Assembly: GCA_964464595.1 (NCBI GenBank)
Contig: CAYXGW010000002.1
Coordinates: 1 to 64,000 of the forward strand
Source of the DNA: JADFJB01 sp964464595
GTDB lineage: Bacteria; Zhuqueibacterota; JdFR-76; DREG01
DNA length: 64,000 nt
Direction of reading: 5' to 3'
Below, in pieces: positions 36,415-43,881 of this stretch (position 1 is its first letter; every line of letters starts with the position of its first letter). The position numbers and the translations under genes were made by a program. The notes under the pieces are model-generated. The model was not told where the DNA came from and did not search any database. It saw nothing but the letters and a program-made list of their open reading frames with translations.

Positions 36415-36442
36415 GGCTCACTTTGCTAATTCTGAGCCGTTC
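36411..36442. repeat. Palindromic element GAACGGCTCA...TGAGCCGTTC
   Basis: Perfect 10-bp inverted repeat (36411-36420 with 36433-36442) around 12 nt. A half-copy GAGCCGTTC follows at 36514-36522, and a tandem 10-bp repeat (ACCGACAATA twice, 36443-36462) lies directly beside it. Related palindromes occur at 38155-38188 and, diverged, near 38254. Confidence 0.7.
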
Positions 36443-36575
36443 ACCGACAATAACCGACAATAAAGAACACTTGCATTTTCAAATGAGTTAAATAATTGTC
36501 TTTTGATAAATAGGAGCCGTTCAGCTCTTTTTTGAAATTATCTATGTAATATGTTAGAAGCTGTGGATCGGACGG

Positions 36576-36705
36576 ACATAACAATCCGGCTAACCCGCAA
36601 GCGATGAAATACTACAAAACACTGAAAAACCACTAAACTAATTTGAAAACCAAATCTCGAAAATCACTCTATGACAAGCTTGACGGGTTAAGCCAAGAGT
36701 TAGGC
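36576..36705 (-). repeat. attC-like integron recombination site 2
   Basis: Read on the minus strand: R'' GCCTAAC (36705-36699), 4-nt spacer, L'' GGCTTAACCCGTCAAGC (36694-36678), a ~75-nt centre, L' GCTTGCGGGTTAGCC (36602-36588), 5-nt spacer, R' GTTATGT (36582-36576). L'' and L' pair along 15 bp with two extra T's only in L'', the extrahelical-base signature of attC. Total 130 bp. It starts 42 bp after the propeller gene's stop, the expected gene-then-attC order. R' fits the GTTRRRY core loosely (as the Vibrio-type GTTATGC does). Confidence 0.75.
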
Positions 36706-36746
36706 CAAGGATGAAAAAAACGGCTTTCCAAATAACGTAAAAATAA

Positions 36747-38042
36747 CTATTGCAACAGCACCATCTTGCGAGTTTCAACAAACGAGCCTGCCTCTAAGCG
36801 GTACAGATAGACCCCGCTCGCCAACTGTCTTCCCGCATGGTCTCGTCCATCCCACTCAATCTGATACGCACCAGCGGGCTTTCTTTCCGTGAGCAGTGTT
36901 CTAACTTCCTGGCCCAACTGGTTGTAAACTGTTACTTCGACATCACTGACCGTTGAAAGCTGATAGGTGATGACTGTGGACGGATTAAAGGGATTTGGAT
37001 AATTCTGATCTAGCGTAAATGAAGACGAGATTCTTGTGGAAATCTCCTCGACCGAGGTTGTGGACTCTACGCTCCGAAATACACGGCTAGAAGCCCCGGC
37101 AAAAATGTCGCCGCTACTATTGATGGCAAAAGTTTTGACATTATTAAAACCCTTCAAGCCGGTATTGATTTGGATCCAGTTGTCGCCGTTGTCGATGGAA
37201 CGAAACACACCACCGGTACGAGTCCCGGCAAAAATGTCACCGCTGCTATTGATGGCAAGAGCTTGGACATAGGTATTTTTCAAGACGGTATTATTGGTTT
37301 GGATCCAGTTGTCGCCATTATTGTTGGAGCGAAACACACCCCACGAAGAAAGCCCGACAAAAATGTCACCGCTTCTATTGATTGCAAGAGCTTGGACAAA
37401 ATTAAAACTCTTCAAGCAGTTATTGATTGGGATCCAGTTATCGCCGTTGTCCGTGGAGCGAAACACACCACCGACAAAAAAATTTGTCCCGGCAAAAATG
37501 TCGCCGCTGCTATTGATGGCAAGAGCAACGATACTACGATATATAATATCTGTCAAGCCGTTATTGATTTGGATCCAGTTTTCGCCGTTGTCCGTGGAGC
37601 GAAATACGCCGTAAAGATGTGTCCCGGCAAAAATGTCACCGCTGCTATTGATGGCAAGAGCTGGGATATCAGCATTATATGTAAATCCATTATTGAATTC
37701 TGTCCAGTTATCACCGTTGTCGGTGGAGCGAAACACACCGCCTAAATGAGTCCCGACAAAAATGTCGCCGTTGCTATTGATGGCAAGGGACCTGACCCAA
37801 GTATTTTCCAAGACGGTATTATTGGTTTGGATCCAGCTATCGCCGTTGTCCGTGGAGCGAAACACACCGCCATAATAAGTCCCGGCGAAAATGTCGTCGC
37901 TGCTATTAATGGCAAGTTCATATATAGACGATCCAACGGGTTGATTGGTTTGCTGCCAGAAATTCGGCTGTGAATATCCAAGACTACTAATGAATGATAC
38001 TGTGAGCAGCGTAATAAGCGGCTTGAATGTGTTTTTTTTCAT
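36747..38042 (-). CDS. Secreted seven-repeat propeller protein with PorSS/T9SS sorting tail
   Basis: 431 residues. Signal peptide ~1-25 (ending GYSQ). Seven repeats of ~43 residues (AINSSGDIFAGT, then GGVFRSTDNGDNW) resemble BNR/Ycf48-like blades, enough for one seven-bladed beta propeller. Residues ~345-431 are a FlgD-like C-terminal sorting domain (LDQNYPNPFNPSTVI, then SGVYLYRLEAG, then KMVLLQ) that directs export by the Por (type IX) pathway and cell-surface attachment. The tail DNA (36750-37030) is visibly GC-richer than the genome, suggesting it was acquired or shuffled as a unit. The gene fills a cassette between two attC-like sites. No ligand or enzyme activity can be inferred. Confidence 0.88.
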   Translation of the reverse strand: MKKNTFKPLITLLTVSFISSLGYSQPNFWQQTNQPVGSSIYELAINSSDDIFAGTYYGGVFRSTDNGDSWIQTNNTVLENTWVRSLAINSNGDIFVGTHLGGVFRSTDNGDNWTEFNNGFTYNADIPALAINSSGDIFAGTHLYGVFRSTDNGENWIQINNGLTDIIYRSIVALAINSSGDIFAGTNFFVGGVFRSTDNGDNWIPINNCLKSFNFVQALAINRSGDIFVGLSSWGVFRSNNNGDNWIQTNNTVLKNTYVQALAINSSGDIFAGTRTGGVFRSIDNGDNWIQINTGLKGFNNVKTFAINSSGDIFAGASSRVFRSVESTTSVEEISTRISSSFTLDQNYPNPFNPSTVITYQLSTVSDVEVTVYNQLGQEVRTLLTERKPAGAYQIEWDGRDHAGRQLASGVYLYRLEAGSFVETRKMVLLQ

Positions 38043-38154
38043 AACTCATCTTCATAGTTCAATTGTCCACCGCACAACAGCTAGAAAGAGCCTACAGTAT
38101 GGGAGCCCTAACTTATTATTGACTAGCCATTATAGTAAATTTTAAAATGTATCT

Positions 38155-38188
38155 CGAACGGCCGCTTTTATCTATTTTGAGCCGTTCG
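38155..38188. repeat. Palindromic element, second copy
   Basis: CGAACGGC (38155-38162) and GCCGTTCG (38181-38188) flank 18 nt that include TTTTGA; related to the palindrome at 36411-36442. A third, diverged copy starts near 38254 (GAGCGGCTCACTT). All lie in non-coding cassette sequence, in the 330 bp upstream of the propeller gene and after attC 2. Confidence 0.6.
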
Positions 38189-38373
38189 TTTATATTATGA
38201 AATATACTGTATTTACAGGAATTAGTCAATGATTTAAAGATATACTATTAGCTGAGCGGCTCACTTGATGCTGATTTTGAGGTATTCTTGAAAGTGACTT
38301 TGACGACGGTTCGATACCATAATAATTTACGTTGTAAAATAATTTCAACGATCAATCGCCTGATACATATTGG

Positions 38374-38549
38374 ATTTTTACCTCCCCAATCAACTTGTTT
38401 TTTATTGAATAGATTCTAAAAACTTGCCATCTATACACGTAAATTAAGCTTAACAATCAATGAATTTAGCAGAGCCATCGTTGCATCGCCAACCCCAATC
38501 TTTACACGTAAAAACAGCCAATATTTACAGCAGGTGATGAGACTCGAAC
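38374..38549 (-). repeat. Copy M of dispersed cassette-border repeat (complete)
   Basis: The fullest copy. On the minus strand it starts with GTTCGAGTC and TCACC, continues TTTACGTGTAAAGATTGGGG and GGCGATGCAACG (shared with copy L), then GCTAAATTCATTG, TTAAGCTTAATTTACGTGTA and GGGAGGTAAAAA (shared with copy R, 39649-39783). It lies between attC 1 and the propeller gene, in the cassette's leader. The rest of 38043-38373 holds no gene. Confidence 0.7.
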
Positions 38550-38560
38550 CCGCGCATATT

Positions 38561-38690
38561 ACTTAACGTAACGGCTGTTGCGCGCCTGTGTTTATGTACT
38601 TAATTAAATTAAGACCACTAAATCTTGCTGACTCACCAAAGCCAAATATCGTGCACCCTGATAGGTGTCACAACCAGCCACATGTTAGGG
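38561..38690 (-). repeat. attC-like integron recombination site 1
   Basis: Minus strand: R'' CCCTAAC (38690-38684), 4-nt spacer, L'' GGCTGGTTG (38679-38671), ~90-nt centre, L' CAACAGCC (38580-38573), 5-nt spacer, R' GTTAAGT (38567-38561), which fits GTTRRRY exactly. L'' carries one extra G relative to L', again on the expected side. Total 130 bp, the same length and spacers as site 2. It lies 62 bp downstream of the lipoprotein gene. Confidence 0.72.
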
Positions 38691-38752
38691 CATGAATCGT
38701 AGTGGTACTCCACAGTACCACAGGCGACAGCTTTATTGTGTTAAATAGTTTT

Positions 38753-39409
38753 TTACCTATCAGCCTTTGGCAATAATGCCGCAGGAACTTGCTGCCCGTA
38801 CTCTTTATCTTCAATCTTTACATAATTTACTAATACTAATCTAGATTTAGTTAAAGAGCCTATATGTCCAATTCCTTTTGCATAATAGACTTTAGCAGTG
38901 TCTGCGGATATTGTATCAAAATACTGATAATTAAAGACATCTTGAAAAACCCCAGCAGGTGTTGTCATTTGTCCGATATAATGAGCAGTGAATGATGTTG
39001 CTTTCGAATCATATATACGCCAGTTGTGTCCATCTTCAGCGAATACTTCTGCAATACGCGTTTCATTATATGGATTTTCGTATGTGTCTCTTTTTACCAA
39101 AGATGTCGCATACAAATACCCATCTCTTACAAAGAGATAGCTGAAATGAATTGAATTGTTTGTTGAAGAAGTATTACTTTCTTTAATATAAACTTCTTGA
39201 CCGTCCTCCCTAGATGCTCTTCCAGAAATTTTCGTGTTTTGGTAAGTACCATCTGAATTGTTGACATATTGTTTTAAGATCCCTACTTTTAATGGAGTGT
39301 ATGACTCTCCTGTTTCGTCAACTTCAGAAAAGTCTGTGGGTGAAGAACAACTGTGCCCGAAGATTAAAATAGATGTTAATAACACAAAACGACAAATTAA
39401 TTTATCCAT
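38753..39409 (-). CDS. Lipoprotein of unknown function
   Basis: 218 residues from the ATG at 39409, which follows AAGGAAGGTAATAAA; an in-frame start 39 bp further upstream has no such site and would place charged residues before the signal. Signal peptide with lipobox Cys21 (FGHSC). The mature part is rich in beta strands (LKVGILKQYVNNSDG, SYLFVRDGYLYATS, VFQDVFNYQYFD) and resembles DUF-type secreted lipoproteins of Bacteroidota-like bacteria, but I recognise no domain. It is the gene of the first cassette, followed by attC 1. Base composition is near the genome average. Confidence 0.8.
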   Translation of the reverse strand: MDKLICRFVLLTSILIFGHSCSSPTDFSEVDETGESYTPLKVGILKQYVNNSDGTYQNTKISGRASREDGQEVYIKESNTSSTNNSIHFSYLFVRDGYLYATSLVKRDTYENPYNETRIAEVFAEDGHNWRIYDSKATSFTAHYIGQMTTPAGVFQDVFNYQYFDTISADTAKVYYAKGIGHIGSLTKSRLVLVNYVKIEDKEYGQQVPAALLPKADR

Positions 39410-39648
39410 TTTATTACCTTCCTTTTTTAGTGAATAAAACGAAAACACTATTAGGCATGTTTTTGTTCACCAATCAAACGATTTCACAAAATCTCCAAGG
39501 ATTCAACGGCTTAAGTGTGTTCAGCGATTAACAAGTTATTCTATAATTTTTAGATAACACCCCAAACTTATAAGATTTTTAATTGACTCGCAAGAGAAAC
39601 TTAACTTCTTACAAGGTTGGATGCACCTTTAAACTTCTCTACGTTATT

Positions 39649-39783
39649 GGGTTTTCACCTCCCTAACAGTTTGTTTTTTATTAAATAAAATTCTGAAAAC
39701 TTGCCAGCTATACACGTAAATTAAGCTTAGCAATGAATAAATTTAGCGTGCTAACGTTGCAGCCCCCATGCTTATACCTAAAA
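39649..39783 (-). repeat. Copy R of dispersed cassette-border repeat
   Basis: Shares with copy M the run GCTAAATT, ATTCATTG, AAGCTTAATTTACGTGTATA, GGCAAGTTTT, AATAAAAAACAA and GGGAGGTGAAAA. Its upstream end is the hydrolase nucleophile-elbow sequence (TTTTAGGTATAAGCATGGGG), of which copies M and L look like degenerate versions. The interval 39410-39648, between this copy and the lipoprotein gene, is AT-rich and holds no gene or attC that I can support. Confidence 0.65.
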
Positions 39784-40066
39784 CAACGAATCTTTTAAAT
39801 CCTCTATTCCGGATACGATAAATAGCGTCTCTTAAATTTTGCATATTTATATTGATTCGCGATTCGTGAAACTCACCCGAACTGTCGCCAGTTCCGAAAA
39901 AATCAAAACGCTCCACATAGAAGTCTGCCTTGGCAAAGCTCCTTGCAGATTCCACAAATAAGCGATTACTTTCGGATTTGTTTCCTGTAAAACCATGACA
40001 CATCAGGATGCATGTGTTATTTTCTTGAATCGGATGATTAGCAATTCCTACTAATTGTTTGTTCAA
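39743..40066 (-). pseudogene. Alpha/beta-hydrolase N-terminal fragment
   Basis: 107 codons reading as the first half of a serine hydrolase: oxyanion-region CHGFTGNKSES (~24-34), RFDFFGTGDSSGEF (~53-66), and the nucleophile elbow LGISMGAAT (~96-104) with an intact Ser. It then stops after LAR, where relatives continue with the rest of the fold. No ATG is available: the frame opens at TTG 40066 without a good ribosome-binding site. The missing continuation is found 3.4 kb away (36222-36389). The break falls at ACG^TTAGCA, next to a GTT core like those used in cassette insertion. Non-functional. Confidence 0.7.
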
Positions 40067-40243
40067 ACTTTCAAATGTGAAAGGAGATTAAAGCATAAAT
40101 TGGATTTCCGATTTAGAATAACTGATAAAATAATTATTGAAATAATTAGAAAGTTATCTTTTCTATTCCACAATTATTTAGGACGTTTAGATGAATGTAG
40201 ATTCAAAAAATCAAAGGGCATTGTTTCTTGAGATCAGGATGTT

Positions 40244-40807
40244 TTATTCAATTACATACTTTGAAAAATATTTTGAAGTAAGTTTTTGATATGTGAAGAG
40301 AATTAGCCAAGCTAATAAAATACCCAAAACACCTCCGCAAATTACATCAAATGGATAATGGACTCCAACATAAGACCGGGAATAACCCACCGCTCCGGCA
40401 AAGATAAAAACAAACAGGTTTGTTTTCGGGTAAAGTCTGGAAAAAAAGAAAGCTGCACCAAATATATTGGTTGCATGAGAAGATGTAAATGAGAAAGCCT
40501 TTGAACATGAAACCAACAACCGAACTCCTTCTAGCACATTGCAGGGTCTTATTCGCTCTACTAATGGTTTTATAACTGAACTACTGACATAATCCGTTAA
40601 TATAATTAATGGAATAATGAGTGCTGCGGCAATCCTACCCCGTTTTCCTCCAAAAATAATTAATCCTATCCAAATGAGCAAAATCGGGATCCTAAAATTT
40701 TTATCATTTGTAATGAACGGCATAACCACATTAAATACAGGATTTGCCATTGATTTATTGATCAAAAAAAAGAAATTTGTATCTAAAATCAAAATCCAAT
40801 CAAACAT
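40244..40807 (-). CDS. PAP2-family membrane phosphatase
   Basis: 187 residues with about six membrane helices. The three PAP2 motifs are visible: KPLVERIRP (~84-92), SSHAT in place of PSGH (~112-116) with the catalytic His, and SRSYVGVHYPFD (~143-154). Family members dephosphorylate undecaprenyl pyrophosphate, phosphatidic acid or phosphatidylglycerophosphate at the membrane. The size and motif fit an undecaprenyl-diphosphatase-like or lipid phosphatase; the substrate is not determined. Alone, divergent from efp. Confidence 0.88.
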   Translation of the reverse strand: MFDWILILDTNFFFLINKSMANPVFNVVMPFITNDKNFRIPILLIWIGLIIFGGKRGRIAAALIIPLIILTDYVSSSVIKPLVERIRPCNVLEGVRLLVSCSKAFSFTSSHATNIFGAAFFFSRLYPKTNLFVFIFAGAVGYSRSYVGVHYPFDVICGGVLGILLAWLILFTYQKLTSKYFSKYVIE

Positions 40808-40888
40808 ATTATTTATTCTGGCGATTTTTACTAGTAAATGATATATAAAATTAGTAATAATTTTAATAATTTTGAAGCCAATAATATA

Positions 40889-40917
40889 TTGACTTTTTAT
40901 GTTATTGCAATTATATT
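40889..40917 (+). promoter_or_regulatory. Sigma-70-type promoter of the efp operon
   Basis: -35 TTGACT (40889-40894), 17-nt spacer, -10 TATATT (40912-40917). The start would be near 40925, giving a leader of about 45 nt before the efp ATG. Confidence 0.6.
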
Positions 40918-40970
40918 CTCAAATATTTTTCTAAATTTACAATTTTATTAATATTAATTTAAGGATGTAA

Positions 40971-41528
40971 ATGGCACAAGCATCGAGTTTTCGGTCGGGT
41001 ATGGTTCTCGAATTGGAAAATGAACTCTGGCAAATTACGGAGGCTCAACTTGTAATGCCCGGCAAAGGTGGTGCTTTCGTTCGAACAAAACTAAAACATA
41101 TGAAATCAGGGCGAGTCGTCGAGCGGACATTTCGATCTGAAGAGAAATTAAAGGATGTTCGGGTTGAAAGAAAGTCGATGCAATATCTTTATAAGGATGG
41201 TGGTCACTTCTATTTCATGGATCAAAACACATATGACCAGGTTACTGTGGATGCCGATTTCTTAGGAAATTCAGTAAACTATTTAAAGGAAGGAAATGAT
41301 TCAGATTTACTTTTTCATGGATCTGAACCTATAGGTATTGAACTTCCAAATTTTGTCGAATTGAAAGTTGTTAAAACAGAACCGGGCTTAAAGGGAGATT
41401 CTGTGTCTGGTTCAACGAAACCGGCTCATCTGGAAACCGGAGCGATGGTTCAAGTCCCTTTATTTGTTGAAGAAGGGGACAAACTTAAAATTGACACTCG
41501 CACAAACGAATATGTTGAAAGAGTATGA
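40971..41528 (+). CDS. efp: Elongation factor P
   Basis: 185 residues, the normal length with all three beta-barrel domains. The tip loop reads MPGKGGAFVRTK, with Lys32 the residue that is beta-lysylated or otherwise modified in many bacteria; no epmA/epmB is present in this window. It relieves ribosome stalling at polyproline stretches. First gene of a run with accB, accC, gcvH and gcvPA; 42 bp separate it from accB. Stop is TGA. Confidence 0.97.
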   Translation: MAQASSFRSGMVLELENELWQITEAQLVMPGKGGAFVRTKLKHMKSGRVVERTFRSEEKLKDVRVERKSMQYLYKDGGHFYFMDQNTYDQVTVDADFLGNSVNYLKEGNDSDLLFHGSEPIGIELPNFVELKVVKTEPGLKGDSVSGSTKPAHLETGAMVQVPLFVEEGDKLKIDTRTNEYVERV

Positions 41529-41570
41529 CATTTCAACTTTTAGATACAAAATACCCTATTGGGAGGGATC

Positions 41571-42068
41571 ATGAATGTTAAAATGATTCGCAATTTAATT
41601 AAGATAGTCGAAGAAAGTAATATTGCGGAATTGGAAGTTTCTCGTTGGGGAAGGAAAGTTAAAATTGTTAAAAATAGTAGCGATAATCATAAATTATCAA
41701 CCTTAGTTCCGTCAGAAAACGTTATTATAACGGAGAAAGCAAATACTATTCAGGAAGAATTAATTTCGGAAGCCAGTATTTCAGAAACATCAGCAACAAA
41801 GCCTTCTATTTCTGATGAACAAGCAAAGGGCCATGTGATACGTTCTCCGATGGTTGGTACCTTTTATCGTAAACCGTCGCCGGAAAGTGATTTATATGTA
41901 GAAATAGGTGACCGGATTACTCCCGGTAAGATTTTGTGTATTATCGAAGCTATGAAATTAATGAATGAAATTGAGGCAGAGGTAACTGGTACTATCGTTG
42001 AAATCCTAGTGGACAATGGAAATCCTGTTGAGTATAATCAACCTCTCTTTCGAGTAAAAGAAGAATAA
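41571..42068 (+). CDS. accB: Biotin carboxyl carrier protein of acetyl-CoA carboxylase
   Basis: 165 residues from the ATG at 41571, preceded by GGGAGGG; a TTG 12 bp upstream lacks a site. An N-terminal helix, a Ser/Thr/Ala linker and a C-terminal biotinyl domain with EAMKLMNEIEAE, where the Lys is biotinylated. It carries carboxybiotin between AccC and the carboxyltransferase in fatty-acid synthesis. 32 bp before accC. Confidence 0.95.
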   Translation: MNVKMIRNLIKIVEESNIAELEVSRWGRKVKIVKNSSDNHKLSTLVPSENVIITEKANTIQEELISEASISETSATKPSISDEQAKGHVIRSPMVGTFYRKPSPESDLYVEIGDRITPGKILCIIEAMKLMNEIEAEVTGTIVEILVDNGNPVEYNQPLFRVKEE

Positions 42069-42100
42069 AATTCAAATAAGGGCTGATTTCCGGAGGAATT

Positions 42101-43474
42101 GTGTTTAATAAAATATTGGTCGCAAATCGCGGAGAAATAGCTCTTCGAGTCATTCGGGCCTGTAAAGAACTTGGCATTAAAACAGTAGCAATTTATTCAT
42201 CTGCAGATACTGACTCGCTGCATGTTCGTTTTGCTGACGAAGCTGTTTGTATTGGGCCCCCACCCAGTTATGAAAGTTATTTAAATATCCCCCGCATAAT
42301 AAGTGCAGCAGAAGTTACAAATGCAGACGCTATCCATCCTGGATATGGCTTTTTAGCTGAGAACGCCCATTTTGCTGACATTACCGAATCTTGTAATATG
42401 CAGTTTATTGGTCCACCTGCCAGTATTATCGATAAGATGGGGAATAAAGCCTTCGCTAAAACAACAATGAAGGAAGCCGGAGTACCCATTATACCCGGAA
42501 GCAAAGGAGTTCTAAAGAGCAGTGATGCAGCTAAAAAATAAGCCAAAATTATTGGTTATCCCATCATTCTAAAGGCATCGGCCGGTGGTGGGGGCAAAGG
42601 TATGCGTGTTGTCCACAATGAAAACGAATTGGAAACCGCATATCAGTCAGCGCAAAATGAGTCCAACGCGGCATTTGGAAATTCCGATTTATATCTTGAA
42701 AAATTTCTTCAAAAACCGAGACATATTGAAGTTCAAATACTAGCAGACCATTATGGAAATGTGATCACTCTTGGTGAAAGAGAATGTTCTATTCAGCGGA
42801 AACACCAAAAACTAATTGAGGAATCTCCCTCACCTGCAGTTGATGATGAATTACGAAAAAAAATTACATCAGCTGCACTAGAAGGAGCAAAAGCTGCGAG
42901 TTATAGAAGTGCCGGTACGATCGAATTTTTACTTGAACCTGATAATAATTTCTACTTTATGGAAATGAACACCCGGATTCAGGTAGAGCACCCTGTTACT
43001 GAAAGTGTATTTGGCATTGACCTTATTAATGAGCAGATACGAATAGCAGCAGGTGAAAGGATTAATGAATTTTCTCAGAATTTAAAAATGCGTGGCCATG
43101 CAATTGAATGTCGCGTAAATGCAGAAAACCCGGATAAAAATTTTGCCCCATCACCTGGTACAATTACATATTTCCATATACCAGGAGGATTTGGTATTAG
43201 AGTTGACACTCATGCGTATGCTCAGTATGTTATTCCTCCCTATTATGATTCTTTAATTGCTAAGCTAATAGTACAAGGAAAAACAAGGGAGGAAGCACTC
43301 AAAAGAATGGAAAGAGCGCTAGAAGAATTTGTAATTGAAGGTATTTCGACTACAATTCCCTTACACCAGCGAATTATCAAAAATGAAGATTTTAGAAATG
43401 GCAATTTCGATATCAATTTTATGGATGCGTTTTTGGAGAATGGAAAACATTTGGAAATTCAAAAAGAGGAGTAG
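42101..43474 (+). pseudogene. accC: Biotin carboxylase, interrupted by one in-frame TAA
   Basis: Read through, the frame is a normal 457-codon biotin carboxylase: GTG start after CGGAGGA, N-terminal KILVANRGEIALR, GYGFLAEN, IGPPASII, the ATP-grasp loop ASAGGGGKGM, HIEVQILAD, GERECSIQRKHQK and catalytic EMNTRIQVEHP. Codon 147 (42539-42541) is TAA in AAA AAA TAA GCC, inside the start of the ATP-grasp domain. The next Met (42602) comes after the glycine loop, so neither piece would be active. Frame is kept on both sides, so it is a point change. As AccC is normally essential, a sequence error, suppression or a second copy must be considered. Confidence 0.85.
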
Positions 43475-43477
43475 GAA

Positions 43478-43855
43478 ATGGATATTCCCAAAGATTTAAA
43501 CTATACGGAGGAGCATGAATGGGTGCTTTTCGAAGATAATGTTGCTACTATTGGCGTGACAGATTATGCCCAAAGCGAACTTGGGGACGTAGTATTTATA
43601 GAATTACCAAATGTAGGTGAACTGGTTCAACATATGGAACCTTTCGGAACAATCGAAGCAGTTAAAACTGTTGCCGATCTCTTTGCTCCCGTCTCCGGTG
43701 AAGTTGTGGAAGTAAATACCTTACTGGAAGAAAATTCCCATTTAATCAATGAAGATCCATATGGAGAGGGTTGGATTATTAAAATCAAAGTATCAGATCC
43801 TGGTGAGGAAGAACACCTTTTAGATGCAGATGAATACGCTAAAATTATAGAGTAA
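43478..43855 (+). CDS. gcvH: Glycine cleavage system H protein
   Basis: 125 residues, standard length. The lipoyl-acceptor Lys63 lies in GTIEAVKTVADL, with HEW near the start and NEDPYGEGWI near the end. It shuttles the aminomethyl group between GcvP, GcvT and dihydrolipoamide dehydrogenase. 3 bp after accC, so it is in the same transcript, 26 bp before gcvPA. Confidence 0.97.
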   Translation: MDIPKDLNYTEEHEWVLFEDNVATIGVTDYAQSELGDVVFIELPNVGELVQHMEPFGTIEAVKTVADLFAPVSGEVVEVNTLLEENSHLINEDPYGEGWIIKIKVSDPGEEEHLLDADEYAKIIE

Positions 43856-43881
43856 GGGTTAAACCAATTACGAGGAGCTGA

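Noticed and set aside
37036..37745. Plus-strand open frames across the propeller gene
   Set aside because: They are antisense shadows of the repeated blades and carry no ribosome-binding sites.
38531..38560. A possible tRNA gene (GGGTTCGAGTCTCATCACC)
   Set aside because: Only the T-arm and 3' end resemble a tRNA; no D-arm or anticodon stem could be folded upstream.
39599..39649. An attC-like ACTTAAC near the lipoprotein leader
   Set aside because: No matching arm and R'' box were found, and the span is too short.
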